In this document: piece by piece, positions 45,036-57,600 of the stretch
How positions within the stretch are numbered: position 1 is the first letter of the stretch
How the letters are laid out: every line of letters starts with the position of its first letter
From: Zea mays
Taxonomy: Eukaryota > Streptophyta > Magnoliopsida > Poales > Poaceae
Direction of reading: 5' to 3'
Assembly (NCBI RefSeq): GCF_902167145.1
Contig: NC_050096.1
Location: 80,162,683-80,226,682, forward strand
Length of the DNA stretch: 64,000 bases
The notes under the pieces: generated by a model
What the model was told of the DNA's origin: nothing
The model's database searches: none
The model's input: only the letters and a program-made list of their open reading frames with translations
Made by a program: the position numbers and the translations under genes

Positions 45036-46953
45036 CCAACGCTCGAGTCACAAGAAGAAGGACGGGAAGAAGAAGAGGCGCATCAAGAAGATCGTCTACT
45101 ACGACAGCGATGAATCTTCTTCTTCACCAAGAGACGACGACGACGATGACTCGTCTAAAAAGAAACCGATTAATCAAAATTATTCATTTGATTATTCTCG
45201 TATTCCATTCAATTCTAATGCTCATTTGCTATCAATCCCACTTGGTAAACCTCCACATTTTGATGGAGAAGACTACTCGTTTTGGAGTCACAAAATGCGT
45301 CGTCACTTATTTTCTCTCCATCCTAGTATTTGGGAGATAGTTGAAAATGGAATGCATTTTGATAGTATGGATAACCCCGTGTTTATTAACAAGCAAATTC
45401 ATAATAATGCACAAGCTACCACTGTCTTGCTAGCATCTTTGTGCAGGGATGAGTACAACAAGGTGAACGGCTTGGACAACGTCAAGCAAATCTGGGACAC
45501 CCTCAAGATATCTCATGAGGGGAACAACGCCACCATGATCACAAAAATGGAGTTGGTGGAAGGCGAGCTGGGAAGGTTCGCGATGATCAGGGGAGAGGAG
45601 CCAACACAAACATACAATAGGCTCAAGACCCTGGTTAACAAGATTAGAAGCTATGGAAGCACAAGATGGACGGACCACGACGTCGTCCGACTTATGCTAA
45701 GGTCATTCATGGTAATTGACCCCCATCTTGTTAACCTTATTCGTGAGAATCCTAGGTACACCAAGATGACGCCCGAGGAGATTCTAGGGAAGTTTGTGAG
45801 CGGGCGCATGATGGTAAAGGAGGCCCGATATGTGGATGATGCTCTAAACGGTCCACTACCCATCCACGAGCCTCAAACCGTCGCCCTCAAAGCAACAAGC
45901 AGAAGGGAGGCGCTACCAAGCAAGGTGGCACAAGTTGAAGCTGCCGGGCTAAACGAAGAAGAGATGGCCCTAATCATTAAATGCTTCAAGACCGCTCTAA
46001 AAGGACGCAAGGAGCACCCCAACAAGAACAAAGCAAAGGGGAAGTGCTCCTGCTTCAAATGCGGTAAGACTGGTCATTTTATAGCACAATGCTCCAATAA
46101 TGAAGATGACCAGGAACAAGAAAAGCATGGGAAGAGGGAGAAGAAGAAGGTTTACAAGAAGGCAAAGGGCGAGGCGCACCTTGGCAAAGAATGGGACTCG
46201 GACTGCTCTTCATCCGAGTCAGATGATGAAGGACTGGCAGCCTCGACCTTCAACAAGTCTTCTCTCTTCCCCAACGAACGCCACACATGACTCATGACCA
46301 AGGAAAAGAAGGTAAGTGTTCGAGAAACCCCTAAGTATACTACTTCAAGCGATGATGATTCTAGTGATGATGAAGTAGATTATACTGATTTATTTAAGGG
46401 TTTAGATAGAGCTAAAGTAGATAAAATCAATGAGTTAATTAATGCTCTAAATGAAAAAGATAGATTGCTAGAGAAGCAAGAGGACATTTTATATGAAGAA
46501 CATGACAAATTTGTTAGTGTACAAAAATCTCTTGCTTTAGAAACTAAAAGGAATAAAATGCTATCTTCTGAGTTATCTGCTTGCCATGAAACTGTATCTA
46601 GTTTAAAGAGTTTAAATGATGATTTAAATGCTAAGCTAGAGAAAGCTAATAAATCTAATTCATGTGTAGAGCATGTTAGTATTTGTAATAGATGTAAGGA
46701 CTTTGATGTTAATGCTTGTAATGAACATCTTATTGCTATTACAAAATTGAATGATGAAGTGGCAAGTCTTAATGCTCAACTTAAGACTTGCAAAATCGAT
46801 TTTGATAAATTAAAATTTGCCAGGGATGCCTACACAATTGGTAGACACCCCTCTATTAAGGATGGACTTGGTTTTCGAAAGGAAACCAAGAACTTAACAA
46901 GCCAAAAGGCTCCCATTCTCGCCAAGGAGAAAGGGAAGGCCCCCTATGGCTAG
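45036..46953 (+). pseudogene. Ji-like gag with CCHC knuckle and coiled-coil tail
   Basis: After the LTR junction the frame reads a Lys/Asp-rich N-terminal part, then the copia gag core (PPHFDGEDYSFWSHKMRRHL, QIWDTLKISHEGNN). A CCHC zinc knuckle CFKCGKTGHFIAQC follows (about 46051-46092), then an acidic/Lys-rich part. One TGA (46288-46290) interrupts. The same frame continues through a coiled coil (DRLLEKQEDILYEEHDKFVS onward) with CNRCKDFDVNAC, to 46953. The upstream frame is open into the LTR to an ATG at 44968, giving an artificial LTR-gag ORF. The natural gag start is deleted. Confidence 0.82.
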
Positions 46954-46960
46954 TAGCATT

Positions 46961-47599
46961 TAGAGATGGCAATGGGTAAATACCCACCGGGTATTACTAC
47001 TCCATACCCATACTCACGACACAAAAATAACCTCATCGGGTCACCCATGTACACTGGCGGGTATAGATTTACCCCCATACCCATACCCATGTGGGTATGG
47101 GTCACCCATCGGGTCACCCGTACGCACAAAAGCAAAACATCTATCAAAATGTTATATGATACAAATGTCAAGTATATCCATCTAAATACAATTACAAAAT
47201 TTCTAGCATTATTTAACCATCCATTCAACACACCAAAGATAATTGGATAAAGTAGTAACACTAGGATAGTACTACATAGCACATTACATGTTCCATTACA
47301 TGGTCATTAAATTGTCGTTAAGCCTTTTATGACACTATGGCCTAAAAGGTTGTTAAATAGTAAAAAAGATGGATGACTAAAGTCAAAGTTCATGCTTGGG
47401 CTAAGTTTATATTGGGTATTTTATACCCACGGGTTAACAGGTATGGGTGAAGGCAGAACGTTCTAATACCCGTTTACCCATTGGGTGAAGATTTTTGTCC
47501 AATAACAGACCCACGGGTAGAATATTTATCCCACATACATACCCTAATAGAGTAAATACCCATCGGGTATCGGGTCGCGGGTACCCATTGCCATCTCTA
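46961..47599. mobile_element. hAT-like MITE in the Ji-like element
   Basis: Terminal inverted repeats TAGAGATGGCAATGGGTA are perfect over 18 bp. The 8-bp TSD GTAGCATT occurs at 46953-46960 and 47600-47607. The size is 639 bp with no transposase. Subterminal GGGTATGGGT/ACCCATACCC repeats fill both ends. Confidence 0.92.
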
Positions 47600-47607
47600 G
47601 TAGCATT

Positions 47608-47973
47608 CAAAGGAATCATGCTTTCATGTATAATAGGAAAATTGCTAGTCATTCCAATTATAATAGGAGTTATGATCATGATGCTTTTGATTCACATGCT
47701 ATGTTTGCTTCAAGCTCTACTTTTGTGCATGGTAGAAGTAGGCCTAGAAAAGGTAATGTTGTTCATCATGTGCCTAGGAAAATGTGCAATGAATCTACTA
47801 TCATTACCATGCTTGCAATACTTCATTTGCTCTTTTATGTAAGAAGGAAAAAGTAGTTGCTAGCAAGTTGGGATCCAAATGCAAGGGAGATAAGACTTGT
47901 ATTTGGGTTCCAAAGGCTATTGTGACTAACGTTGTAGGACCCAACAAGAGTTGGGTACCTAAAACCCAAGTGT
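47608..47973 (+). pseudogene. Gag-pol linker of the Ji-like element after the MITE
   Basis: Reads on after the MITE, in more than one frame: MYNRKIASHSNYNRSYDHDA, RPRKGNVVHHVPRKMC, then KTCIWVPKAIVTNVVGPNKS and WVPKTQV before a stop. This WVPK-rich linker precedes the protease in Sireviruses. The frame differs from the upstream gag even after discounting the MITE. Confidence 0.75.
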
Positions 47974-48400
47974 AAATTGCCTTGCAGGTTTATGCATCTG
48001 GGGGCTCAAGCTGGATTATCGACAGCGGATGCACAAACCACATGACAGGGGAGAAGAAGATGTTCACCTCCTACGTTAAGAACAAGGATTCCCAGGATAC
48101 GATCATCTTTGGAGATGGGAACCAAGGCAAGGTCAAAGGCTTGGGCAAGATAGCCATCACCAACGAGCACTCCATTTGAAACGTATTTCTAGTAGAGTCG
48201 CTTGGGTATAATCTCCTGTCTGTAAGTCAATTGTGCCACATGGGCTACAATTGTTTGTTTACAAATGTTGATGTTCCTGTCTTTAGGAGTGATGGTTCAT
48301 TAGCGTTTAAGGGTGTATTAGACGACAAACTCTACTTAGTTGATTTTTTGAAAGAGGAGGCCGATCTAGATGCATGCTTAATAGCTAAGACTAGCATGGG
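47974..48400 (+). pseudogene. Ji-like protease and pre-integrase region
   Basis: ASGGSSWIIDSGCTNHMTGE carries the copia protease active site (D-S-G). TIIFGDGNQGKVKGLGKIAI follows, a stop (48177-48179), then LGYNLLSVSQLCHMGYNCLF and LYLVDF. A further stop at about 48402 precedes the GAG-pre-integrase zinc domain. Confidence 0.82.
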
Positions 48401-49580
48401 CTAGCTGTGGCATCGCCGTCTAGCACATGTTGGGATGAAGAACCTTCACAAACTTCTAAAGGGAGAACATGTGTTAGGACTAACAAATGTATGTTTCGAG
48501 AAAGATAGACCTTGTGCAGCTTGTCAGGCAGGAAAACAGGTGGGGAGCACTCATCACAGCAAGAATGTGATGACAACATCAAGACCACTGGAGCTACTAC
48601 ATATGGACCTCTTCGGACCCGTTGCCTACCTTAGCATCGGGGGAAGTAAGTATGGTCTTGTTATTGTTGATGATTTTTCCTGCTTCACTTGGGTGTTCTT
48701 TTTGCATGATAAAACAGAAACCTAAGGGACCCTAAAGCGCTTTCTAAGGAGGGCTCAAAACGAATTTGAGCTCAAGGTGAAAAAGATAAGAAGCGACAAC
48801 GGGTCCGAGTTCAAGAATCTGCAAGTGGAGGAGTATCTTGAGGAGGAAGGCATCAAGCATGAGTTCTCTGCTCCCTACACACCACAGCAAAATGGTGTGG
48901 TAGAGAGGAAGAACAGGACGCTTATCATCATGGCGAGGACAATGCTTGGAGAGTTCAAGACGCCTAAGCGGTTTTGGTCGGAATCTGTGAACACAGCTTG
49001 CCACGCCATAAACCGGCTCTACCTTCATCGCCTCCTCAAGAAGACCTCGTATGAACTTCTTACTGGTAACAAACCCAACGTCTCATAGTTTCGTGTATTT
49101 GGGAGAAAATGTTACATTCTAGTGAAGAAAGGTAGAAATTCTAAATTTGCTCCCAAGGCAGTAGAAGGGTTTTTACTAGGATATGACTCAAATACAAAGG
49201 CGTATAGAGTCTTCAACAAATCATCGGGTTTGGTTGAAGTCTCTAGCGACGTTGTATTTGATGAGACTAATGGCTCTCCAAGAGAGCAAGTTGATCTTGA
49301 TGATGTAGATAAAGATGATGTTCCAACGACCGCAATACGCACGATGGCGATAGGTGATGTGCGACCACAGGAACAACAAGAGCAAGATCAGCCTTCTTCC
49401 TCGACAATGGTGCACCCCCAACTCAAGATGATGGACAGGTTCCTCAAGAAGAGGCGTATGATCAAGGGAGAGCACAAGAAGAACAAGTTATGGAGGAAGA
49501 AGCACCACTGGCCCCTCCAACTCAAGTCCGAGCGACAATCCAAAGAAATCACCCCGTCGATCAAATTCTGGGTGACATAA
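48401..49580 (+). pseudogene. Ji-like integrase
   Basis: The zinc-binding domain starts LWHRRLAHVGMKNLHKLLKG and ends CAACQAGKQ. The core follows: D in LLHMDLFGPV, D in IRSDNGSEF and E in NGVVERKNRT, so the DDE triad is visible. The copia C-terminal region follows (EGFLLGYDSNTKAYRVFNKS). Stops at 48723-48725 and 49086-49088 and a frame change near 49490 inactivate it. An acidic/Gln-rich linker leads to RT. Confidence 0.85.
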
Positions 49581-50649
49581 GCAAGGGAGTAACAACTCGC
49601 TCACGTTTAGCTAATTTTTGTGAGCATTACTCGTTTGTCTCTTCTATTGAACCTTTCAGGGTAGAAGAGGCCTTGCAGGATCCGAACTGGGTATTGGCCA
49701 TGCAGGAAGAGCTCAACAACTTCAAGAGGAATGAAGTTTGGAGCCTGGTGCCACGTCCAAAGCAAAACATTGTGGGAACCAAGTGGGTGTTCCGCAACAA
49801 GCAAGACGAGCACGGGTGGTGACACGAAACAAGGCTCGACTTGTGGCAAAATATTATGCCCAAGTCGCAGGTTTGGATTTCGAGGAGACTTTTGCTTCTG
49901 TGGCTAGGCTAGAGTCTATTCGCATTCTATTAGCCTATGCCGCTCACCATTCCTTCAGGTTGTTTCAAATGGACGTGAAGATCACTTTCCTCAATGGGCC
50001 AATCAAGGAGGCGGTATACGTGGAACAACCCCCTGGCTTTGAGGATGATAGGTATCCTGACCACGTCTTTAAGCTCTCTAAGACGCTCTATGGACTTAAG
50101 CAAGCCCCAAGAGCATGGTATGAATGCCTTAGAGATTTCTTAATTGCTAATGCTTTCAAGGTTGGGAAAGCCGATCCCACTCTTTACACTAAGACTTGTG
50201 ATGGTGATCTTTTTGTGTGCCAAATTTATGTCGATGACATAACATTTGGTTCTACTAGCCAAAAGTCTTGTGAGGAGTTTAGCAGGGTGATGACTCAAAA
50301 GTTTGAGATGTCGATGATGGGCGAGTTGAACTACTTCCTTGGGTTCCAAGTGAGACAACTCAAGGACGACACCTTCCTCTCCCAAACGAAGTACACTCAA
50401 GATCTTCTCAAGAGGTTTGGGATGAAGGACGCCAAGCCCGCGAAGACACCGATTGGAACCGACGGGCATGTCGACCTCAACAAAGGAGGTAAGTCCGTTG
50501 ATCAAAAGGCATACCGGTCTATGATAGGTTCCTTGCTTTATTTGTGTGCTAGTAGACTGGACATTATGCTTAGTGTATGCATGTGTGCTAGATTTCAATC
50601 TGACCCCAAGGAATGTCACCTTGTGGCCGTTGAATTCTTAGGTATTTAG
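49490..50649 (+). pseudogene. Ji-like reverse transcriptase
   Basis: The N-terminal part ([34 protein letters not shown]) ends at a frameshift near 49820. The next frame continues [48 protein letters not shown] and the catalytic IYVDDITFG. It ends in [17 protein letters not shown] with a second break at 50649. The PD of ASRPDI is LD here. It is the same enzyme class as the partial copy at 1-886. Confidence 0.86.
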
Positions 50650-51176
50650 TTGCCATGCCTTGCTTCGGGATCTAGTATCCAAAGGGGTCTACCTTTGACT
50701 TGATTGGATATTCAGACTCCGATTATGCCGGGTGCAAGGTTGATAGGAAGAGCACATCGGGGACGTGCCAATTTCTAGGAAGGTCCCTGGTGTCGTGGAG
50801 CTCAAAGAAACAAACATCCGTTGCCCTATCCACCGCTAAGGCTGAGTATGTTGCCGTAGGACAGTGTTGCGCGCAACTACTTTGGATGAGGCAAACCCTC
50901 TGGGACTTTGGCTACAATCTGAGCAAAGTCCAACTCCTATGTGACAATGAGAGTGCAATCTGCATGGCGGACAATCCTGTTGAACACAGCCGCACTAAGC
51001 ACATAGACATCCGACATCACTTCTTGAGAGACCACCAGCAAAAGGGAGATATCGAGGTGTACCATATTAACACTAAGAACCAGCTAGCTGATATCTTCAC
51101 CAAGCCTTTAGATGAGAAAAGGTTTTGCAGGTTGCGTAGTGAGCTAAATGTCTTAGATTCGTGTAACTTGGATTGA
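50650..51176 (+). pseudogene. Ji-like RNase H
   Basis: DLIGYSDSDYAGCKVDRKST, STAKAEYVAVG, LLCDNESAICMADNP, HSRTKHIDIRHHFLRD and QLADIFTKPLDEKRF make up the copia RNase H. The catalytic Glu of STAEAEY is Lys here (first Glu), while the second is kept. It ends at TGA 51174-51176. Confidence 0.85.
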
Positions 51177-51964
51177 TCTATAGCATACATGTGTTCTATG
51201 CCTTTGATTATGCTACTTTATGCATTTCAATCCATTATCATTTATTTGTGGTGCTCAAGTTGTACATATGATCCCTAGACCTCACAAGTCCATTTGCAAG
51301 TGATGCACTTATTTAGGGGGAGATGTGCTACAACTTGACCCCTTGAGACTAACATTTGTGTTTGAGTATACTTGATGTAGTCTCAAAGGTGCATTGAAAG
51401 GAAAAAGTGAACTTGGACCATGCAAAGACTTCCACTGCACTCCGGTATTAGTGTATTTACTTCCAAGTTCATATCTATGCTCTTATTGCCTTTTTGCTCT
51501 TAATTGACATTTTTGGTGAGGCAATGGGGTTAAAGGGACAAGAATAATCCTGTTTTGGTGCTTAATGCCAAAGGGGGAGAAACTAAGGCCAAAGCAAGCA
51601 AATGGATCAGCTACCACTTGTGAATTTTGAAAACAATAGAGTTAGAACTTTTGATTTGCCAAAATACTATAATTGCAAAATTTGGTCTCTTGTGGGGGAG
51701 AATTTTGATTATGGGAAAATGGGGAGTTCTTGGCTCTTGATCATTTTCACTCTTGGATTATCTCTCTTAATGCCCAAACAAATGAGTTTGAATTAGAGAT
51801 AGGAAAATGAATTTGATTTGCAAAAACAAACCAAGTGGTGGCAAAGATTGATCCAAATATGTCAAAACTTGTGGAAAGATAATTTTGTTCTCAATTGCAT
51901 TGATGTTGCACTTATTTTGGTTGCTTTTGGATGTGTTGGCATAAATCACCAAAAAGGGGGAGAT
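51177..51964 (+). other. 3' non-coding region of the Ji-like element with polypurine tracts
   Basis: Polypurine blocks occur near 51316-51324, 51563-51574 and 51695-51702. The LTR-adjacent tract (AAAAAGGGGGAGAT) ends at 51964. No gene is seen. Confidence 0.8.
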
Positions 51965-53235
51965 TGAAAGGGAAATGTGCCCTTGGTCAATTTCTACTAT
52001 GTTTTGATGATTAAGTGCCCAACACATTTAATTAAGTTCTTATGTGCTAAATGAAGAGAAAAGTGCAAATCATGTAACGAGGTACGTTTCTAGACTTAGT
52101 ACATTGTTTTGAGTACTAACATATATTGTCTAAGTGCTAGAAACAGGAAAAGAAAGGACTGCAAAAGACTTGGCTGTGTGCAGCCAAAGTCCAGCTCGGT
52201 CTGGCACACCGGACTGTCCGGTGGTGCACCGGACAGTGTCCGGTGCGCCAGGCTGAACTCCGGTGAACAGGCTACTCTCGGGAAAAGTTTGGCGGCATAC
52301 GGCTATAATTCACCGGACTGTCTAGTGGTACACCGGACTGTCCGGTGAGCCAACGGTCGTATGCGCCAACTGTCAGCCGCGCAATCTTCGCGCGACGCGT
52401 GGCCCGCACCAACGGTCGGCGAGGGGCAACGGACTGTCCGGTGTGCACTGGACAGTGTCCGGTGCGCCAACCGATCCTGAGGACCAACGGTCGGATGTGC
52501 CAGAAAAGGAAGGAGATCGCACACCAGACAGCTACAGGCACTGTCCGGTGGTGCACCTGACTGTCCGGTGCACCACCCGACAGAAGACATGATTGGCCTT
52601 CCTTGTTGGCTTCCAACAGCTCCTAGCTTCCTTGGGGCTATAAAAGGGTCCCTAGGCGCATGGAGGAGCTAACCCAAGCATTCACTAAGCATCCTAAGGC
52701 ATTCAGACTCTGTTCCCGCGCATTTGTTTCATTGTGTTAGAGATTTGAGCTCTATTTGAGTCGAGGACTCCCCGTGTTGTCATTTGAGCTCAAGTCTTCT
52801 CTTGTGTGCGTGGTTGTGCTGCGATTTGAGTCTTGTGTGTGTTGCTCTTCCCAACCTTACTCTTGCACATTCTTTGTGATCATTCTTGTAAGGGCGAGAG
52901 GCTCCAACTTGTGGAGATTCCTCGCAAACGGGAAGAAAACTATAAGGAAGAACACCGTGGTATTCAAGTTGATCATTGGATCACTTGAAAGGGGTTGAGT
53001 GCAACCCTCGTCCATTGGGACGCCATAACGTGGAAGTAGGCAAGTACTACTTGGCCGAACCACGGGATAAAATCGTGTGTCTCTTGTGATTGCTCTCTCT
53101 TTGTTTGTCTGTGTTCGCAAGAGCTCGCCTCATAGACTTGATAAACTCGTGCTAACATCTCTTTAATCAAGCTTGTTGGAATTTAGTGTTGAATTTTACA
53201 GGATCACCTATTCACCCCCCCTCTAGGTGCTCTCA
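51965..53235 (+). repeat. 3' LTR of the Ji-like element
   Basis: 1271 bp, TGAAAGGGAAATGTG...GGTGCTCTCA, with the palindrome array (about 52206-52573), TATA box TATAAAA at 52639-52645, and the right TSD copy GCACT. Confidence 0.92.
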
Positions 53236-54218
53236 GCACTGCACGTAAGTCTGTGATTCCCTTTTTGCCTTCTCGCCTGGCGGAGCGTCCACTGCGTCGC
53301 ACGTTGCCAGGTTAGTCCAGTCACCTGGAGAGACTGCATCGTCGCCTGCACGAGGAGCAGGAGCAGCATGACTCTTCCCTCTCGCCTCAGCAGGAGGTGG
53401 AGTCTGAGAGGCCGCCTTCCCCTGCACCTTAGCCAGAGATGCCCCCTGTACCACCACAGGGCATCCTAGCTGTTGGAGGAGACCCTGATGGAGACGAGGA
53501 CGACGACGACGCCGGTGGCAGTTCGAGCCATGGCATGGAGCACTCGGAGGAGCCAGAGCCGGATGGATGGATCGCTAGACCCATCACTCGTGACGCTGCT
53601 CGCGGGTGTCACTTCCACGACGCTCTCGATACCCTGTTGCGTCGGGCCTTCGACCGACACACTTGGTCTATCGAGTACCCTTGTGTAGTCTACCAGCATA
53701 GTCGCGAGCTATACCTGGACCAGTGGGAGGCTACTTGCTTGGTGCGCCATTCGGACGATGATCTCCGGGGTGTAGAGGCCTTTTCAGAGCACTATTCTAT
53801 CACTGAGAGGGATACTGCCGAGGCAGCCATGCAAGATGCAGCACGACAAGCACTTTCTCAGTATTGCTCGTTGTTCAGCGGGGTAGCTGATGGCCTTGAC
53901 CTGAAGTACTACCCTCGCCATTCGACTGGCAGTGCGGGAGGTGTGATTGTCTCGCCAGTGGGTGAGGGCAATCCCAGGCTGAACAACATGGTCAATCTGG
54001 TCACCGTGCTCAACACAAAGTTGGACCACGCCCTTGACGAGTTGGGCAAGGTTCGGGCGGAGGTTGCGGAATTGCATGCTGAATGCGTGGCACGCCACTA
54101 TCTTGATGGTGGTTCTCCCGCCCCTGTAGGGATTCAGCACCCTTACCGTTCACCGCCCCATGGTCGCTTCGACTATGGTACCCTAGACTGCAGGACCCAG
54201 ATAGATTTGGATCCCTAG

Positions 54219-54657
54219 ATCGACAGAGTCAGAGTCTGTAATAATGCTTAGTTCAGTGTCTTAGCCTAAGCCAGTTTTAGTTAGAGTTAGTTTGCTTATC
54301 TTATGTTGGATGCTTGTTATGATGGACATGTACTGAAGTTGGATCTTTGTAATGATTGTCACCAAGGTGTGGGTATCCCCTGCAACTTGGTGTAGTTATT
54401 AATAAAGTCGTTATTTAGTTGGGGTAATCCCTTTGTTTCCACTTTCCTCTTTATCTGAGAAGCCAACCCAAATTCTGGAGACAGCAGATCGGGTCACCCG
54501 GAGAAGTACTATTAGGATGTGCAAAGTCAAATGGGGTCATCACTTAGAAAAAGAAGCAACCTAGGAACGAGAAGATGATTTAAAAGCCAAGTACCCTGAG
54601 CTCTTTGCTAGCCAGCCCTGAATCTCGAGGGCGAGAGTCTTTTAAGGGGGATAGGTC
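54219..54657 (+). other. 3' non-coding region and polypurine tract of the Tekay-type element
   Basis: Non-coding. A polypurine tract (AAGGGGGATAGG, about 54644-54655) lies just before the 3' LTR. The stretch near 54570-54620 may be a trace of the pol end of an autonomous ancestor, but it is too short to assign. Confidence 0.55.
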
Positions 54658-57600
54658 TGTAACACCCTGATTTTGGGGGGTATAAAATTTCTTTCTAATT
54701 ATCACCCAAAATCATGTGTTACTCTTCTTTTTCTCACTCTAGGTTTTCTCTCTCTAGATTGGTTCTCTTTCTTTTTCCTTTTTGATTAGAGATAGCCTAA
54801 ACTTGGAGATTAATTATTTATTTTTGCCAAAACCTTATGAGTCATGACATGTTGCATCATGCTGAGCTTAAAATATTCTTTGAAGTGTTGCACATGTTTG
54901 AATTTATTTGAATTTGAAAACCTAGATTGAATTTGGATTTGAAAACCCTATAGAAAAAGAAGTGAAAAAGGAATTAGAAAATTAAGAGAAAAAGAAAAGG
55001 GGAAAGCAGCCCAAACCAGCCCACCAGGCCTAGTCCCCCGCGCGCGCCTGCCACCCCTGACCGGCGGACCCCGCCTGTTGGCACCAGTCTTCTGCGCTCG
55101 CTCACTCTCCCGCTCTCTGCCCAGTGGGACCAACCTGTCAGTGCCGGTTTTCTTCCCTGCGCGCTCCCTCTCTCTCTCTCTCTGTCTCACGGGCCCGGTC
55201 CGCTAGTCGCCGAGCCATTGCCCCGCACGCCCCTTTCTCCTCTCTCTGCGCTGTGGGCCTGCCCTGCCAGTTCTGCCTTCTCCGCGCTCGTCGTGGATCG
55301 GCGTGTGTGCACTCGCGCACATCGCCTGGTTTCTCGGCCACGACGCGTGCCCACGCGCCCAGCTCCCTTCATAAAGCCTCGCCAGTGCCCCGTGCACACC
55401 CCTCACCTCATTTCACGCAGCTTCGCCCTCTCTCGCGCTCTACCCACACCGCCAGCCGCTGTCGGAGACCCGCGCCTGCGTCCCGAACCATCCAGCTCAC
55501 CGGAGACCGCCCCAAGCCTCCCTGAGCTCCGCCCCGAGGTGAGATACCCGTCCCCGTGTCCAATTTCCCCTATTGCGCCCTATGTTCGGTCAATTTTGCC
55601 TTCGCCGGTGCTCGGCCACGGCGATCCGTCGTGCTCGCGCGGTGGTCGGTCGATTTAGCCTGGTCTAGTTCACCGGAGTAGGCCCCTATGTCACCCCTGC
55701 TTCTGCCGAAGTTAGCCAAGGCCTTAACACGCCTTAAGTCCCCTCCCCGTGGTCGGAATGGCTCGCCGGAGTTTCTCCGACCCACCCAAGGCCTTCTCAC
55801 CGCCGTTCTCCCCTCTCTGCCAGTGGATTCATGGCCCCTTCCCCGCCAATGAGTTCATCGTGGTGCCCTCTTCCCCTCTGCCCAACTCCGGCGACCCCGG
55901 AGCCACCCTAGCTCGCGCTAGCCCCAACCCCAGCGACCTCACCGACGCGGAGAGGCGCGACACCGCCCGCAGCCGTCTGTTTCCCCGGTCTGATTTTCCC
56001 CCGTCCGATCTTGATCGCATGGCCCGGACCGCAGGATACCGCTTCGCGCCCGCGCGCCTGACGCCGTGGCCCGCCTGTCAGTGCCGCTCATAGCCGCTCA
56101 TCATTCCTGGTCTGATTTCCCCTGTCCGATCTTGATCGAATGGCTCGGACCCCCTCGGACGCCCCTTGGACCCCCTCGGACCCCCTCCGTCCGATCTTGA
56201 TCGAACGGCTCGGACCCCCTCGGACCCCTGCAGCCATCCATTTCCCCCTAGCGCTGGGCCTGCTCGGTCAACGCGCTTTCCCCCCTCTATCGCTGACACT
56301 CCCTGGCCGGCCTGTCAGCGCTCGCCAGCCCGAGCGCGCGCGCCCTCGGCCGCAGATCTAATCTCATCCATTGGTTTTAAATCTGACGGTTAGATTCACC
56401 CGATACCCCTTCGCGCGGTAGTTTTCTTAAAAAGACCCTCGGTTTATTGGAAACCAACCCGCCGTCCTCTGTTTTAGCGCATAGGTCCCTGGTTTGTTTT
56501 AATTAGACCCCTAGACTTTTATTTAATCACAGATTTAGTCCTAATTTCATATTTCAAACTTCAAAACTTGCTTATTTCATATCTTTTTCTTATGAACTCC
56601 AAATTTAGTGATTCAAATTGCAAAATGTTCATAGAATTATTCTCCATTTAAATAAAATGGTTTCACTTACTGTCTGCACATTCTAATTTTTATGATTGAA
56701 TATGAACTAATATAGATGTAGTTCTATTTATTTAATAAAATAAATAAAAGGAGAACCTTAGAGATTTAATCATGTTTAAACTTGTGAGGTTAATGATAGG
56801 TATTGCATGAGTTCATCTCTGTTCTAAATTATAGGTCACAATAAAATAAATTGATCTATGATTATGTACTTGTAAATAGTACTTAGGGAAATAGTAATCT
56901 ATTTTCAAATAAAGTTAAGGTATGTTATAGTTTATGTTATACTTTGAATTCATTATCCTTTATGTAATATTGTGCCTTTTTAAGATGTGTTCCAATGTTT
57001 GTACATGTTTGGTGTGATGTTCATTTGTACTTTCCAAATGTATTGAATGCATGCTCGCCTTATTTAGACAACGAGCAGCTCGTGGTTCCCGAGTGTGTCG
57101 CCGAAGATCCCTCTGAGCAACAACCTGGTGAAGGCAAGTGTCCTCTGACCTATTATGTCCTACTTACTATATAATTCATTGTCCCGCATTACTTTATGAA
57201 ACCTAAGGATTGACTAGCTTTCTATTTACCTTATCCTTGTTTACCTTTTTTGGGTTATCATGGTTAGCATGTTGCTATTGCCTTAACTTAATCAATGAAC
57301 ATGATGTGAACATTTATGATACGATACTGTTATCCTAATTATGTGAATTGAATGATCTTGTGATACTCTAGGGGGGCTCAGGCCTTTTTCCTAAGCACCT
57401 CTTCATAAGGACCTGTTCATGGAGTGACCACCCGGGATAACAGTGCAACCATGAGGGTGGAATGGGACGCCCTTAGCTGATTAATTAGATGAACCTGGGG
57501 GTGTAGTTGGCTTTGTCGGAGGGCCGTCAATGAGGGTCGAGGTGTAGTGCTCGCTCTGCCAAGGTTGAGGTGCAGAGGTTCATTCGATTTGGTTTTTGTT

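Larger units (their letters stand above)
44574..53235 (+). mobile_element. Ji-like Sirevirus (Ty1/copia), defective, nested
   Basis: TSD GCACT at 44569-44573 and 53236-53240. It has a truncated 5' LTR fused to gag, gag with coiled-coil tail, pol with protease, integrase, RT and RNase H in order, a 3' region with polypurine tracts, and an intact 1271-bp 3' LTR. The LTR start (TGAAAGGGAAATGTGCCC) is what I remember of maize Ji. Multiple stops and frameshifts make it non-autonomous, and a hAT-like MITE interrupts it. Confidence 0.88.
44553..54218 (+). pseudogene. Acidic ORF of the Tekay-type element, split by the Ji-like insertion
   Basis: The start MARLRCT (44553-44573) is in frame with 53241-54218 once the Ji-like element and one TSD copy are discounted, giving 333 codons. 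The N-terminus is basic with Arg/Glu-rich helical sequence (LERLHRRLHEEQEQ). An acidic run (GDPDGDEDDDDAGG) follows, then a folded-looking part (ARGCHFHDALDTLLRRAFDR, TWSIEYPCVVYQHSRELYLD) and a C-terminal coiled-coil-like helix (LDHALDELGKVRAEVAELHA). There is no zinc knuckle, protease or RT. Two in-frame TAG stops (about 53313 and 53427) mark decay; the longest intact part starts at the ATG at 53439. It may be a gag-like or accessory protein; I do not recognise it. Confidence 0.65.

Noticed and set aside
46966..47282. ORFs inside the hAT-like MITE
   Set aside because: They are made of subterminal GGGTATGGGT repeats, with no transposase motif.
53241..53440. Separate promoter or gene start right after the Ji-like 3' LTR
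   Set aside because: The sequence is simply the continuation of the ORF that begins at 44553; the TSD and frame prove it was split by the insertion.
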